Assembly (NCBI RefSeq): GCF_000423905.1
Contig: NZ_AUIW01000001.1
Coordinates: 1 to 64,000 of the forward strand
Source of the DNA: Thermus antranikianii DSM 12462
GTDB lineage: Bacteria > Deinococcota > Deinococci > Deinococcales > Thermaceae
Reading direction: 5' to 3'
Length of the DNA: 64,000 nucleotides
A model generated the notes under the pieces. It made no database searches. It was not told where the DNA came from and saw nothing but the letters and a program-made list of their open reading frames with translations. This document shows, piece by piece, positions 1 through 8,538 of the stretch; position 1 is the first letter of the stretch, and every line of letters starts with the position of its first letter. The translations under genes and the position numbers were made by a program.

Positions 1-2
1 GG

Positions 3-107
3 GCAGAACGGAAACTAAAGGGGTTCTCGGAGGTGAAGGAGGTGCTGGAGAAGATGCTTCAGGAGCGGTATGCCCCCCGTACACAGACTCTTACACATAA
101 CTCTTGA
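3..107 (+). pseudogene. 3' end of a transposase gene, probably IS256 (mutator) type
   Basis: An open frame enters from the left edge and stops at 105-107. Its 34 visible residues (AERKLKGFSEVKEVLEKM, then LQERYAPRTQ...) resemble the C-terminal tail of mutator/IS256-type transposases, which often end in an arginine-rich RLRGF-like helix followed by a short ERY segment. The last codons lie in TTACACA-N6-TTGACAC, a pattern like the terminal repeats of that family, so the element end is probably near base 110. The family call rests on a short tail only. Whether the rest of the gene is intact lies outside the window. Confidence 0.42.
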
Positions 108-1407
108 CACGACCTACACCGCCCTTGAGGCCAATCGATACTTGGTCAGTTTGCTCTTTCAGGAAGCCGAGGCTCTGGCCGCTTACTTTCAAGGAAAAAA
201 GGAGAATGCTGCCCTCCTGGGCGTGCGCGTGACGCAACAACCCGAAAGCTACCTACCCCTTATTGGGGAAACCTCCAAGACGTTTGTGCTAAAAGGGGGA
301 GAAATCCGTGTGCTGGTGGCTGTACCCCTGGGGGAGGGTGCCTTGGAGGTGGAGCGCCGGGCCCGCCTATTTGTGCCCAGTGGGTGGCCCGGTTTCTTTT
401 TGACGGTGGTGGTAGGGGTTTGGACCTGGCTTAGGTTACATGGCCTAATTCGGAGAACCCTAGGTTTCCAATTGGGTGCCGCGCGCGAACGCCTATCGGT
501 ACTAGGTGGAGCCTTGGACAACCTGGACGAGGGAGTGCTGGTTTTGAGGGAAGATCTGGTGGAACTCTTAAACCCGCGGGCTTTGGAACTCCTTGCTCTG
601 CCCAAAGGGGCCATACCCCCTTTGTCCCTGGATAGGGTGTGGCCTGCCCTCCGGGAGGTGCTACGCCAAGGGGTGGAGGAAGCGATCCTGGCGCTTCCTA
701 GCCACCGCCGGGCACGGGTGCGGATTTTGGGAGGGGGGACCCGGCAGGTGGTTGTCATTCAGGATCAGGCGGAACTCCTTCGCTTGGCGGAGTCCCTCAC
801 CCAAAGCCGACGGACTTTGGATCTATTGCGGGCGCAAGCCCATGAGTTTCGCAACACACTTCATGTGCTAGGGGGGTTGCTGGAGCTGGGCAAGGTGGAG
901 GAGGCTCTTAGGCTCATTCAGGGGGAGCTGGGTGCTGAGGAGCATCTGGAGGCGCTTCTTTCCCATGTAGAGCTTCCCCTGGTGGCCGCTTTGCTCTTAG
1001 GAAAGGTCCGTAGGGCCCGTGAGCTAGGGGTGGAGCTGGAGGTGGAGGGGATCCTTCCCTTTCGATTTGCCCCTTTGGCTGAAGTGTTGGTAGCTGCGGT
1101 GGGCCACCTCTTAGAGAATGCTTTGGAAGCTGTTTCCAATCAGCCGAGGGGCAAGGTGGTAGTGCGTTTCTGGGAGGACAAGGGGTTGTGGCTGGAGGTG
1201 CGGGACAACGGCCCTGGTGTGCCCTCAGGGCTGAGCAAGGTTCTCTTCTCGCCGGGAGTAAGCGGCAAGGGCAGGGATAGAGGTTATGGCCTGGCCCTCA
1301 CCCGCTCGCAAGTGGAGGCATATGGGGGTAGGCTTGGGTACTATAGGGAGGGCGAATGGACGGTATTCTACGCCCATTTCCCGGAGGTTCTGTGGGCCGG
1401 TGCCTAA
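70..1407 (+). CDS. CitA/DcuS-type sensor histidine kinase, N-terminus lost at an IS junction
   Basis: Two-component sensor kinase of 445 codons. A remnant extracytoplasmic sensor part (about residues 18-103) is followed by a membrane segment (about 105-125) and a PAS-like linker (about 140-235). Next comes an H-box with phospho-accepting His258 in the QAHEFRNTLH context typical of the CitA/DcuS/MalK group, an N-box at Asn350 and a DNGPG G1 box at 379-383. The usual first membrane helix is absent: the first ~15 codons come from the transposon end, and the ATG at 70 lies inside the transposase frame. The kinase core looks intact, but membrane topology and ligand sensing are probably damaged. 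It overlaps the response regulator by 16 bases. Family members usually sense di- or tricarboxylates, which would fit the TAXI receptor downstream. Confidence 0.8.
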   Translation: MPPVHRLLHITLDTTYTALEANRYLVSLLFQEAEALAAYFQGKKENAALLGVRVTQQPESYLPLIGETSKTFVLKGGEIRVLVAVPLGEGALEVERRARLFVPSGWPGFFLTVVVGVWTWLRLHGLIRRTLGFQLGAARERLSVLGGALDNLDEGVLVLREDLVELLNPRALELLALPKGAIPPLSLDRVWPALREVLRQGVEEAILALPSHRRARVRILGGGTRQVVVIQDQAELLRLAESLTQSRRTLDLLRAQAHEFRNTLHVLGGLLELGKVEEALRLIQGELGAEEHLEALLSHVELPLVAALLLGKVRRARELGVELEVEGILPFRFAPLAEVLVAAVGHLLENALEAVSNQPRGKVVVRFWEDKGLWLEVRDNGPGVPSGLSKVLFSPGVSGKGRDRGYGLALTRSQVEAYGGRLGYYREGEWTVFYAHFPEVLWAGA

Positions 1408-2054
1408 TCGTGGAGGACGATCGTCGGGTGGCTTCCTTGCACCGGGCTTTTTTGGAGGCTGAAGGCATCCAAGTGGTATATGTGGCTCAAGGATTTAGAG
1501 AGGCCCTGGAGGCCCTGGAATCCCTTCGAGATCTGGATTTGGTTCTTTTAGATCTTTACCTGCCCGATGGTCATGGTTTGGATCTACTGCCTAAGCTCTT
1601 GGGGATATATACAATCGTGATCACCGCCGCCAAGGATGTGCCGACGGTGGAAAGGGCCCTTTTGGGTGGGGCCATGGATTATTTGGTAAAACCTTTTAGT
1701 AGAGGCAGATTCCAGGAGGCTCTGGTGCGCTTTCGAGCTTTTGTCTCCCTGAACACCAAGAGGGAGGTGTCCCAACAAGACCTGGACCGGATTTTGGCTC
1801 GGCGGCGCTTCGATAAGGGCTTCGATCCCCTTACTCGGGAGGAGGTGCTAAAGGTACTCTCTGCTTCGGGGAAGCCTGTGACAGCTGAGGATGTGGCCAA
1901 GGCCCTTGGAATTTCCCGGGTGACGGCCTGGAGGTACCTGGAAAGACTCTGCCAGGAGGGGGTGCTGGAGGTTCGCACCTCGTATGGCCAACCGGGTAGG
2001 CCTTCCCGGATCTATCAACTGAAGGGCTCGCAGGATAACCTAGGGAGTCGGTAG
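1392..2054 (+). CDS. CitB/DcuR-type response regulator
   Basis: Response regulator of 220 residues and partner of the kinase it overlaps. The GTG at 1392 is chosen because GGAGG lies at 1383-1387 and the protein then begins directly with the receiver beta-1 strand (MGRCLIVEDD). Acidic residues Asp9/Asp10, phosphorylatable Asp54 (LLDLYLPDG) and the conserved Lys in YLVKPF are present. The C-terminal ~75 residues hold a helix-turn-helix (VAKALGISRVTAWRYLERL) of the CitB/DcuR type rather than the OmpR or NarL type. The likely targets are carboxylate transport or metabolism genes, with the adjacent TAXI receptor gene the first candidate. No clear binding site was identified in the 243-base gap that follows. 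Confidence 0.88.
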   Translation: MGRCLIVEDDRRVASLHRAFLEAEGIQVVYVAQGFREALEALESLRDLDLVLLDLYLPDGHGLDLLPKLLGIYTIVITAAKDVPTVERALLGGAMDYLVKPFSRGRFQEALVRFRAFVSLNTKREVSQQDLDRILARRRFDKGFDPLTREEVLKVLSASGKPVTAEDVAKALGISRVTAWRYLERLCQEGVLEVRTSYGQPGRPSRIYQLKGSQDNLGSR

Positions 2055-2297
2055 GCGTTTGGATACCTCGGCCCTCGTTCGACGCTTTCGGTTGCAGGAG
2101 TGACCTCTGAGAATGCGTCGCTATGCCCAAACTTTGGCTACGCCGCAGAGGGCGCTGGCCGGGATCTGTCCTAGGGCCTAGACTTTTCCCTTTCAGGCCG
2201 GTTTGTGCCGGTTGCTAAGGATACGATAGGACCAGAAAGAGTGGGGAGTTCCTGTAAGTTGGCTTTTGGTAGACTTGTGTGCATCAGGGGGTGGTCC

Positions 2298-3290
2298 ATG
2301 AGGTGGAGCCTGCTCGCCTATCTCGTCCTGGGGGTCTTAAGCCCGGTTTTGGCCCAGAAGCCACAGGTCCTCATCGGTACCGGGGGTGTGGGAGGGGTTT
2401 ACTTTTACTACGGCACCGCGGTGGCGGAGATCCTCAACAAAGCGGGGGTGGTCCAGGCTCAAGCCATGCAGTCCGGGGGATCCATAGAGAATCTCATGCT
2501 CCTGCGCGATCGCACGGATGCCTCGAGGGGTGTCTATTACTGCGGAACCGCCCTCCCCGATGCGGCCCTGATGGCCCATCAGGGGGAGGAACGTTTTCAA
2601 GGGAAGCCTGCCCCCGTGCGGATCCTCTTCACCATGTACCCCAACTACTTCCACGTGGTGACCACGGAGGGTAGCGGGATTCGCGTGCTTCAGGATTTGA
2701 AGGGGAAGCGGGTCTCCACGGAGGTGCCCGGGGGTATCATCGAGTACGAGGCCCGGATCCTAATGTCCGCTGCCATTCCAGGGTTTGATCCACGGGTGCA
2801 CTTTGCCAAATGGGAAAGGACCCGGGTGGCTGAAAGCGCCCAGATGCTTTCCGAGGGCAACCTAGATGCCTTCTTCTGGTCGGGTGGGCTCCCTACGGGG
2901 AGTATCGTGGAGCTTGCGGGAAGCCTTTCCCGGAAAGGAAAGCGCCTATACCTTGTTCCGCTTCCCAAGGAGAGCACCTCGGTTCAGGTCCTTATGCGCC
3001 GCTTTCCCGGAGTGGTAGATACGGGGGTTATTCCCAAGAGTGTGTATAACACCCGCTACGATACGCCAACCCTTACCTTTTGGAACGTCTTTGTGTGCCC
3101 GGCTAGCCTTCCCGAGGACGTAGCCTACGGCATGGTCAAAGCTGTGTTTGAAAACCTTTCCGCCCTGCATGCGGCGGTGGCCCCAGCCCGGGACACCACC
3201 CTGGAAAACGCCGTGCGTTCCCGGGGAGGAAGGATTCCCTACCATGAGGGAGCCATACGCTTTTTCCGTGAGAAGGGGGTCTGGCGCTGA
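2298..3290 (+). CDS. TAXI-family TRAP transporter solute receptor
   Basis: Extracytoplasmic binding protein of 330 residues. The ATG at 2298 gives a clean signal peptide (MRWSLLAYLVLGVLSPVLA). The body has TAXI-family hallmarks: IGTGGVGGVYFYYGTAVAEIL near the mature N-terminus and SGGSIENLMLL shortly after, then the YPNYFHVVT and LKGKRVSTEVPG segments. TAXI receptors feed fused DctQM-type permeases with small acids such as glutamate or C4-dicarboxylates. No fused permease gene adjoins it. The nearest permease genes (4.8-6.5 kb) lie on the other strand with their own DctP receptor. The gene may be an orphan receptor, or its permease is elsewhere. Confidence 0.85.
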   Translation: MRWSLLAYLVLGVLSPVLAQKPQVLIGTGGVGGVYFYYGTAVAEILNKAGVVQAQAMQSGGSIENLMLLRDRTDASRGVYYCGTALPDAALMAHQGEERFQGKPAPVRILFTMYPNYFHVVTTEGSGIRVLQDLKGKRVSTEVPGGIIEYEARILMSAAIPGFDPRVHFAKWERTRVAESAQMLSEGNLDAFFWSGGLPTGSIVELAGSLSRKGKRLYLVPLPKESTSVQVLMRRFPGVVDTGVIPKSVYNTRYDTPTLTFWNVFVCPASLPEDVAYGMVKAVFENLSALHAAVAPARDTTLENAVRSRGGRIPYHEGAIRFFREKGVWR

Positions 3291-3302
3291 GCCGACTGCC
3301 TT

Positions 3303-4055
3303 TTAGAAGGGTTTCACCTCTACCCCTGCTTCCTCCAGCGCCCTGCGCACCGCCAGTGCCACCTCGGGGGCGTTGGGGTTGTCCCCGTGGATGCAAAGGG
3401 TTTCCGCCTTGACCTCCACCTCCCCGCCATCCAGGGCCTCGACTTTTCCTTCTAGAACCATCCTGAGGGCCCGCCTGGCTGCCTCCTTGGGATCGCTGAT
3501 CCAGCTTCCCGGGAGGGAGCGGGGGGCCAGCTGGCCGTTTTTCAGATACGCCCGTTCGGGAAAGGCCTCGAGGACCACCCTTAGCCCTGCCCTCCGGGCC
3601 TCCTCCTCGTACACCGTGCCGGGAAGCACCACCAAGGGCACTTCGGGGTCAAAGGCCTTCACCGCCTCGGCGATGGCCCGGGCGGTTTCCCGGTCGCGGC
3701 AGGCTCTGAGGTAGAGGGCCCCGTGGGGCTTCACGTGGTGAAGGCTTAGCCCTTCCGTCTTCAGGAAGGCGTAGAGGGCTCCTATCTGGTAGAGGACGTC
3801 CGCATAGACTTCCTCGGGGCTCAGGGCCATATCCCTGCGACCAAAGCCCACCAGGTCGGGGAAGCCCGGGTGGGCTCCCACCGCCACTCCATGGGCCTTG
3901 GCAAGGGCCACCGCCTCCCTTATGCGGGTGGGGCTTCCCCCATGAAAGCCGCAGGCCAGGTTCACCGAGGTCACCAGGGGAAAGATTTCCCGATCGTGAC
4001 CGTAGGTAAAGGTCCCATAGGATTCCCCAGCGTCAGCGTTGAGGTCTATGAGCAT
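3303..4055 (-). CDS. pxpA: PxpA / LamB-YcsF family protein (5-oxoprolinase subunit A type)
   Basis: Protein of 250 residues, the usual length for the LamB/YcsF family. The ATG at 4055 is chosen because the protein then begins with the family signature MLIDLNADAGESYG. Further conserved segments are SVNLACGFHGG, GAHPGFPD, HVKPHGALY and LCIHGDNP. Family members pair with PxpB and PxpC to cleave 5-oxoproline to glutamate using ATP. Neither partner is visible here, so the activity at this locus is uncertain and may concern another cyclic amide. It is the last gene of the minus-strand island, 10 bases after the metallo-hydrolase gene. Confidence 0.9.
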   Translation of the reverse strand: MLIDLNADAGESYGTFTYGHDREIFPLVTSVNLACGFHGGSPTRIREAVALAKAHGVAVGAHPGFPDLVGFGRRDMALSPEEVYADVLYQIGALYAFLKTEGLSLHHVKPHGALYLRACRDRETARAIAEAVKAFDPEVPLVVLPGTVYEEEARRAGLRVVLEAFPERAYLKNGQLAPRSLPGSWISDPKEAARRALRMVLEGKVEALDGGEVEVKAETLCIHGDNPNAPEVALAVRRALEEAGVEVKPF

Positions 4056-4065
4056 GGCCACCCCC

Positions 4066-4761
4066 TTACAGGGAAAGCTTAACCTCCCTTCCCCCATAGA
4101 AGAAGCCCAGCTCGGCCTGGGTTTCCGCCACAAAGGTGTTTCCCTTACGTGCCAAAGGGACATCGTGCCCGGGGAAGATGCGCGGGTATTGCAGGATGCG
4201 TCCCCGGGTTTCCAGGGCTAGCTGGGGGTTCCAACAGGGGGGCGCAGGAGGACCTTCCAGATCGAAGCGGCTCTTGAGCGCATCGCTTACCAGGATTCCC
4301 ACACCTTCCACCTCGAGGCCCAATAGACCCGGGGTGTGCCCGGGCAGGTGAAGAAGACGGAGCCCTGGGAGAAGTTCTTCCTCCCCCACGGTTACCTCGC
4401 GAATCCGCATTTGGTCCAGGAGGGGGAGGAGGGTGTAGAGGCAGGCGGGATCCTCGAGGGGATTTCGGGCTACCCTCTTTGCGTGTGTCCACTCCAGCTT
4501 GTGCAGAATGATCTCTGCTTGAGGGAAGAGGTCCACGTTGGCCGCATGGTCAAAGTGCAGATGGCTTACGACCACCACCTCCACCCTCTCAGGCGGTATG
4601 CCTAGGTCTTTGAGGCGGTGATAAAGCCCCTCCCTTTCGCCGAAGCCCAGGGTGTCGTAGAGAACCGTCCTGGATGCCAGGATCACGTAGGCGCTGGAGG
4701 CACCCAGGTAGCCGCGGTGGGTTTTTCCGGGAAAACCTGTCCACAAAGGGATGACCTGCAT
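4066..4761 (-). CDS. Metallo-beta-lactamase fold hydrolase (AHL-lactonase-like)
   Basis: Protein of 231 residues with the full metal-binding set: the HxHxDH motif as HLHFDHAAN, a later His in LPGHTPG and Asp in SDALKS. The arrangement and length resemble N-acyl-homoserine lactonase-type and related cyclic-ester hydrolases. The true substrate cannot be read from sequence. Only one base separates it from the dctM stop and 10 bases from pxpA, so it is very likely co-transcribed with the TRAP genes. This suggests it opens or hydrolyses the imported compound or a derivative. Confidence 0.82.
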   Translation of the reverse strand: MQVIPLWTGFPGKTHRGYLGASSAYVILASRTVLYDTLGFGEREGLYHRLKDLGIPPERVEVVVVSHLHFDHAANVDLFPQAEIILHKLEWTHAKRVARNPLEDPACLYTLLPLLDQMRIREVTVGEEELLPGLRLLHLPGHTPGLLGLEVEGVGILVSDALKSRFDLEGPPAPPCWNPQLALETRGRILQYPRIFPGHDVPLARKGNTFVAETQAELGFFYGGREVKLSL

Positions 4762-4762
4762 G

Positions 4763-6064
4763 TTATCCCCCGGTCATGGTTCGGGGTAGCCACGTGGCCA
4801 ACTCCGGGAACAGCACGAGGAGGACCACCATGAGGAGCAGCACCCCCATGAAGGGAAGGGCATAGCGAGCGATGTGGAAGAGGTCCTCCCCGGTTAAGGA
4901 CTGGATGACGAAGAGGTTGAAGCCCACAGGGGGAGTGATCTGGGCCAGTTCCACCATGATCACCAGATACACGCCGAACCACAAGGGGTCCACGCCGATG
5001 GCCTTCACCACGGGAAGGATCACGCTGATGGTGAGGACCACGATGGAGATCCCATCTAGAAACCAGCCCAGAACGATGTAAACCAAGCTCAAGAAGAAGA
5101 TGAGGGCCACGGGGGTGATCCCAGCTTCCACCGCCCAGGTGGCCAAGGCCCTGGGGATGCCGGTGAACCCCATGGCCAGGGTCAAAACCCCGGCTCCTGC
5201 CAGGATCAGGCCGATCATGCTGGTGGTGCGTATGGCCCCCATCAAGCTTTCAAAGAACATCCTGGGGGATAGCTCCCGGTTTAGCCCCGCCAGGAGGAGG
5301 GACCCCGCTACCCCTATGGCCGCCGCCTCCGTGGGGGTGGCTACCCCCAGGTAGATGGAGCCCAGGACCAGGAGGATGAGGAAAAGCACCGGGAAAACGG
5401 ATAGAAGGCCGACCAAGCTTTGGCAGAGGGGCTTCCGGGGTTCCCGAGGTAGTTGGTGGCGGTAGAGGAAGGCCAGAAGGGCCACCAGGAGCATGAAGAG
5501 CAAGGTTAAAACCGCTCCTGGCACCACTCCAGCCATGAAAAGCCGGGCTACGGAAACCTCGGCCATGACCCCGTAGACGATCATGATGACGCTAGGGGGG
5601 ATGAGGAAGCCTAGGGTTCCCGCCCCGGCTAAGGAGCCCAGGGCCAGGGGCTTGGGGTAGCCGCGGCGCAACAGCTCAGGCAGGGTAAACCGGCCCACGG
5701 TGGCGGTGGTGGCAGCGGAGGAGCCGATGACGGCGGCGAAGAGGGCGCTGGCCACCACGTTCACATGAAGGAGTCCCCCAGGAAGGCGGGAAAGAAGGGG
5801 GCTAAGCCCCTGGAAGAGCCCCTGGGCCAGCCGGGAACGGTAGAGAACCTCCCCCATCCAGACGAAAAGGGGCAAGGCAGCCAGGCTCCAGCCGGAGGTG
5901 GCGGACCATAGGGCGGTGGCCAGGTTGGCTCCCGGAGGAGCGGTGGTGAAAAAGACCAGGCCAGCGAGGCCCACCAGGAGGAGGGCTAGGCCCACGTAGA
6001 CCCCCAGGGCCAGGAGGAGGAAAAGAAGGCCCACCAGGATAAGGCTTTCCCATAGGAGGCTCAT
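4763..6064 (-). CDS. dctM: TRAP transporter large permease (DctM)
   Basis: Membrane protein of 433 residues with about 12 hydrophobic segments, the normal size for DctM subunits. Typical segments include VVASALFAAVIGSSAATTATVGRF-like and GFLIPPSVIMIVYG motifs and the C-terminal ELAQITPPVGFNLFVIQ. It forms the Na+/H+-driven translocation channel of a TRAP transporter with DctQ, whose stop codon region it overlaps by 4 bases (ATGA-type junction), and with the DctP receptor further upstream. The complete P-Q-M set is therefore in one operon. Confidence 0.95.
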   Translation of the reverse strand: MSLLWESLILVGLLFLLLALGVYVGLALLLVGLAGLVFFTTAPPGANLATALWSATSGWSLAALPLFVWMGEVLYRSRLAQGLFQGLSPLLSRLPGGLLHVNVVASALFAAVIGSSAATTATVGRFTLPELLRRGYPKPLALGSLAGAGTLGFLIPPSVIMIVYGVMAEVSVARLFMAGVVPGAVLTLLFMLLVALLAFLYRHQLPREPRKPLCQSLVGLLSVFPVLFLILLVLGSIYLGVATPTEAAAIGVAGSLLLAGLNRELSPRMFFESLMGAIRTTSMIGLILAGAGVLTLAMGFTGIPRALATWAVEAGITPVALIFFLSLVYIVLGWFLDGISIVVLTISVILPVVKAIGVDPLWFGVYLVIMVELAQITPPVGFNLFVIQSLTGEDLFHIARYALPFMGVLLLMVVLLVLFPELATWLPRTMTGG

Positions 6065-6546
6065 TCCTTTCCCTCCTTCCAGGTTTTCAGCCCCGCCTCG
6101 AGGAGGGCCAGGGCGAAGATGCTAAGGCCCACCGCCAGGAAGCTTTGGGGTAGCCAAAGGGGAAGGGGGAGAAGCCCTGGGGCCAGGTCTCCGTAGCGGA
6201 AGCTTTCCGCCACCCTAAGCCAGGTTTGAACCGAGGCATAAAGGGTCGTTAGGAACCCGAGCCCCAGGGCGAAGGTTTCCAGCGGGCGACGGGTCTTGGG
6301 GGGAAGCCTTCGCAAGAGAAGCCGCATCTGGATGTGCCCCCCGGCCCTCAGGGTGGGAGCAAGGCCCAGGAAGATGAGCCCGGCGGTGGCGAAGCCGGCC
6401 ATCTCTAGGGCGGAGGGCACCACGAAGCCCAGGTACCGTCCTGCCACCTGGGCCAGGATCACCAGGAGGATGAAAAGGCCCATGAGGGCCGCCAGGAACT
6501 CGGATAGACGGTAGAGGCCCTCGAGGGCCTTCTCCAAGAGGTTCAT
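6061..6546 (-). CDS. dctQ: TRAP transporter small permease (DctQ)
   Basis: Membrane protein of 161 residues with four hydrophobic helices, as expected for DctQ. The ATG at 6546 (MNLLEKALEGLYRLSEFLAAL) overlaps the dctP stop by four bases and is preferred over upstream in-frame starts that would add a non-hydrophobic, unconserved extension inside dctP. The segment RAGGHIQMRLLLRRLP is characteristic of the family. It bridges receptor and large permease in the transporter. Confidence 0.92.
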   Translation of the reverse strand: MNLLEKALEGLYRLSEFLAALMGLFILLVILAQVAGRYLGFVVPSALEMAGFATAGLIFLGLAPTLRAGGHIQMRLLLRRLPPKTRRPLETFALGLGFLTTLYASVQTWLRVAESFRYGDLAPGLLPLPLWLPQSFLAVGLSIFALALLEAGLKTWKEGKE

Positions 6547-7499
6547 CGTCCAAGGTACTGACGGTAGACCTTGACCCCCGTGGCTCCCGCCTGCTTTTGC
6601 CACTCCAGGATCATGGTTTGCCCCACCCTCTTGAGGTCGGCCAGGAGGGTGGGGGAGGGCTTGACCACCTGCATGCCCCGGCTCGCCAGGGTTTGCATGG
6701 CCTTTTCCTCCTGCTCCTGGCTCAGCCGCCAGCCCCGTTCCTCTGCCCGCTTGGCCGCTTGCAACAGGGCTTCCCGATCCTGGGGGGAGAGGCTCTCAAA
6801 GGCCCGCCGGCCGATGACCACCATGTTCTTGGGGATCCAGGCCTTCACGTCGTAGAAGTAACGGGCGAAGTCCCAAGCCTGGCTGTCCACCCCGGTGACC
6901 GGGGAGGTGATCATGGCCTCCACAATCCCCGTGGCGAAGGCCTGAGGGATGTCTGCGGCCTCCACCTGCACCGGGTGCATGCCGAGTAGCTCCGCCAGCC
7001 GGGCGGTGGCGGGGTTGTAGGCCCGAAACCGCAGGCCCTTGAGATCCGCCCCTGTATTCACGGGCCGCTTGGTGTAGAGCCCTTGAGGCGGCCAGGGAAC
7101 GGCGTAAAGAAAGACCACTCCCCTTTGGGCCAGCCACTTTTCCACCTCAGGGCGCTGGGCCTGGTAAAGCCGACGGGCCTCTTCGTAGCTGGTGGCCACG
7201 AAGGGGATGGAGTCCAGGTTGAAGATGGGGTTTTCGTTGGCGAGGAGGGACATGAGCACCTCCCCCATCTGCACCTGCCCGTTCCTCACCGCGGGCAGGA
7301 TCTGGGGATGGGGGAAGAGGGAGCCTCCAGGGTGGACGGAGATCTTGAGCCGGCCTCCCGTGGCCTCCTCCACTTCCTTTACGAACTGCTGAATGTTTTG
7401 CGTGTGGAAGTTGGCCGGAGGATACGGGGTGGCCATGTTCCAGGTCTGGGCTTGGGCTACTAGGGCCAATGGGAAAAGCCAGAAAAGGAGCTTACGCAT
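6543..7499 (-). CDS. dctP: TRAP transporter solute receptor (DctP)
   Basis: Periplasmic receptor of 318 residues. Two ATGs are close together (7505 and 7499). The second has GGAGG nine bases upstream and is preferred. A signal peptide (MRKLLFWLFPLALVAQA) is followed by the DctP fold, with segments such as ISVHPGGSLFPHP, GQVQMGEVLM and GLRFRAYNPATARLAELLGM. The Arg in FRAYNP matches the position that salt-bridges a substrate carboxylate in characterised DctP proteins. It is the first gene of the dctPQM-hydrolase-pxpA run. The imported acid is unknown. Confidence 0.93.
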   Translation of the reverse strand: MRKLLFWLFPLALVAQAQTWNMATPYPPANFHTQNIQQFVKEVEEATGGRLKISVHPGGSLFPHPQILPAVRNGQVQMGEVLMSLLANENPIFNLDSIPFVATSYEEARRLYQAQRPEVEKWLAQRGVVFLYAVPWPPQGLYTKRPVNTGADLKGLRFRAYNPATARLAELLGMHPVQVEAADIPQAFATGIVEAMITSPVTGVDSQAWDFARYFYDVKAWIPKNMVVIGRRAFESLSPQDREALLQAAKRAEERGWRLSQEQEEKAMQTLASRGMQVVKPSPTLLADLKRVGQTMILEWQKQAGATGVKVYRQYLGR

Positions 7500-7523
7500 A
7501 ATCATGCACCTCCAAGAATTATG

Positions 7524-8513
7524 TTACCGCTTGGGCACCCGGTCCACGAACTCATTGGTGTACGTGCGCTTGAGATCGATCCGGGCCCGGGCCACGTTGG
7601 GATCAAAGGCGGAAAGCACCGTGAGGGGCCTCAGGGGAGCGGTGTCGCTGAAGCGCCCCGTGGGAGAGAAGGACTCCAGGGAGTTCCTGAGGACCTTGAG
7701 GTAGAGGGCCCGGTCGCCCAGGAAGTACTCCTCCGGTAAGACGGCGGCGATTTCCTCAGGGGTTTTGCCCTGCATCCACCTCAGGCCCCGCACCATGGCG
7801 TTCACCAGCCGCTGGGCGGTGTCGGGGTTCCGCTCCAACCAGGCCCGGGTGGTGTAGAGGACGGCGGCCGGATACTCCCCACCCAAAACCTCCCGGGTTC
7901 CCTTGGTGGAGCGGGTGTCCGCCAGTACCTTGATGAGGCCCCTTTCCTCCAGGAGGGTGATGGCGGGTTCCACGTTGGAGATGGCGTCCACCTGACGGTT
8001 TTGCACCGCGGCCACCGCTTGGGCTCCCACGGAGACCCCGATCACGGACACATCCGTGGGCTTAAGCCCGTTTTTCACCAGGAGGTAGTTGAGGAAGAAA
8101 TGGGTGGAGCTTCCTGGAGCGGTGACCCCCACCTTCCGCCCCTTAAGGTCGGCGATGCTCCGCACCTGGTCCGCCAGGTCTGAGCGCACTCCCAGGACGA
8201 TGGCCGGGTAACGCCCCACCTGCACGAAGGCCACGATGTCTCTCCCCTGGGCCTGCATCTGGATGGTGTGGTCGTAGAAGCCCATCACCACCTCCACGCT
8301 TCCCCCCACCAGGGCCTGGAGGGCCCTCGAGCCCGCCTGCAGGTCCTGGATCACCACGTCCAGGCCTTCTTCCTTGAAGTATCCCAGGCGCTCCACCACG
8401 GTGAGGGGTAGGTAGACCACGGCCGTCTTTCCCCCTACCCCCAGCACCACCCGCTTCTGGGCTAAGCCCACCGCCAAAAGTAACACCAAAAGCGCCGCAA
8501 CCAGCCTCCTCAT
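7524..8513 (-). CDS. NitT/TauT-type ABC transporter substrate-binding protein
   Basis: Protein of 329 residues with a signal peptide (MRRLVAALLVLLLAVGLA) and an NMT1/SsuA-like fold: LPLTVVERLGYFKEEGLDV near the start, then LQALVGGSVEVVMGFYDH and LKGRKVGVTAPGSSTHFF. The family binds nitrate, sulfonates, taurine, pyrimidine precursors or aromatic acids, and the ligand cannot be assigned. A strong ribosome site (AAGGAGGGGAT) precedes the ATG. Downstream of its permease and ATPase genes on the minus strand, it completes one ABC importer. Confidence 0.9.
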   Translation of the reverse strand: MRRLVAALLVLLLAVGLAQKRVVLGVGGKTAVVYLPLTVVERLGYFKEEGLDVVIQDLQAGSRALQALVGGSVEVVMGFYDHTIQMQAQGRDIVAFVQVGRYPAIVLGVRSDLADQVRSIADLKGRKVGVTAPGSSTHFFLNYLLVKNGLKPTDVSVIGVSVGAQAVAAVQNRQVDAISNVEPAITLLEERGLIKVLADTRSTKGTREVLGGEYPAAVLYTTRAWLERNPDTAQRLVNAMVRGLRWMQGKTPEEIAAVLPEEYFLGDRALYLKVLRNSLESFSPTGRFSDTAPLRPLTVLSAFDPNVARARIDLKRTYTNEFVDRVPKR

Positions 8514-8538
8514 ATCCCCTCCTTTCCTCCTTCGACCG

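Noticed and set aside
2055-2297. Promoter or regulator site between the response regulator and the TAXI gene
   Set aside because: Several weak -10-like strings were seen (for example TACGAT near 2220), but none had a convincing -35 or repeat, so no site was called.
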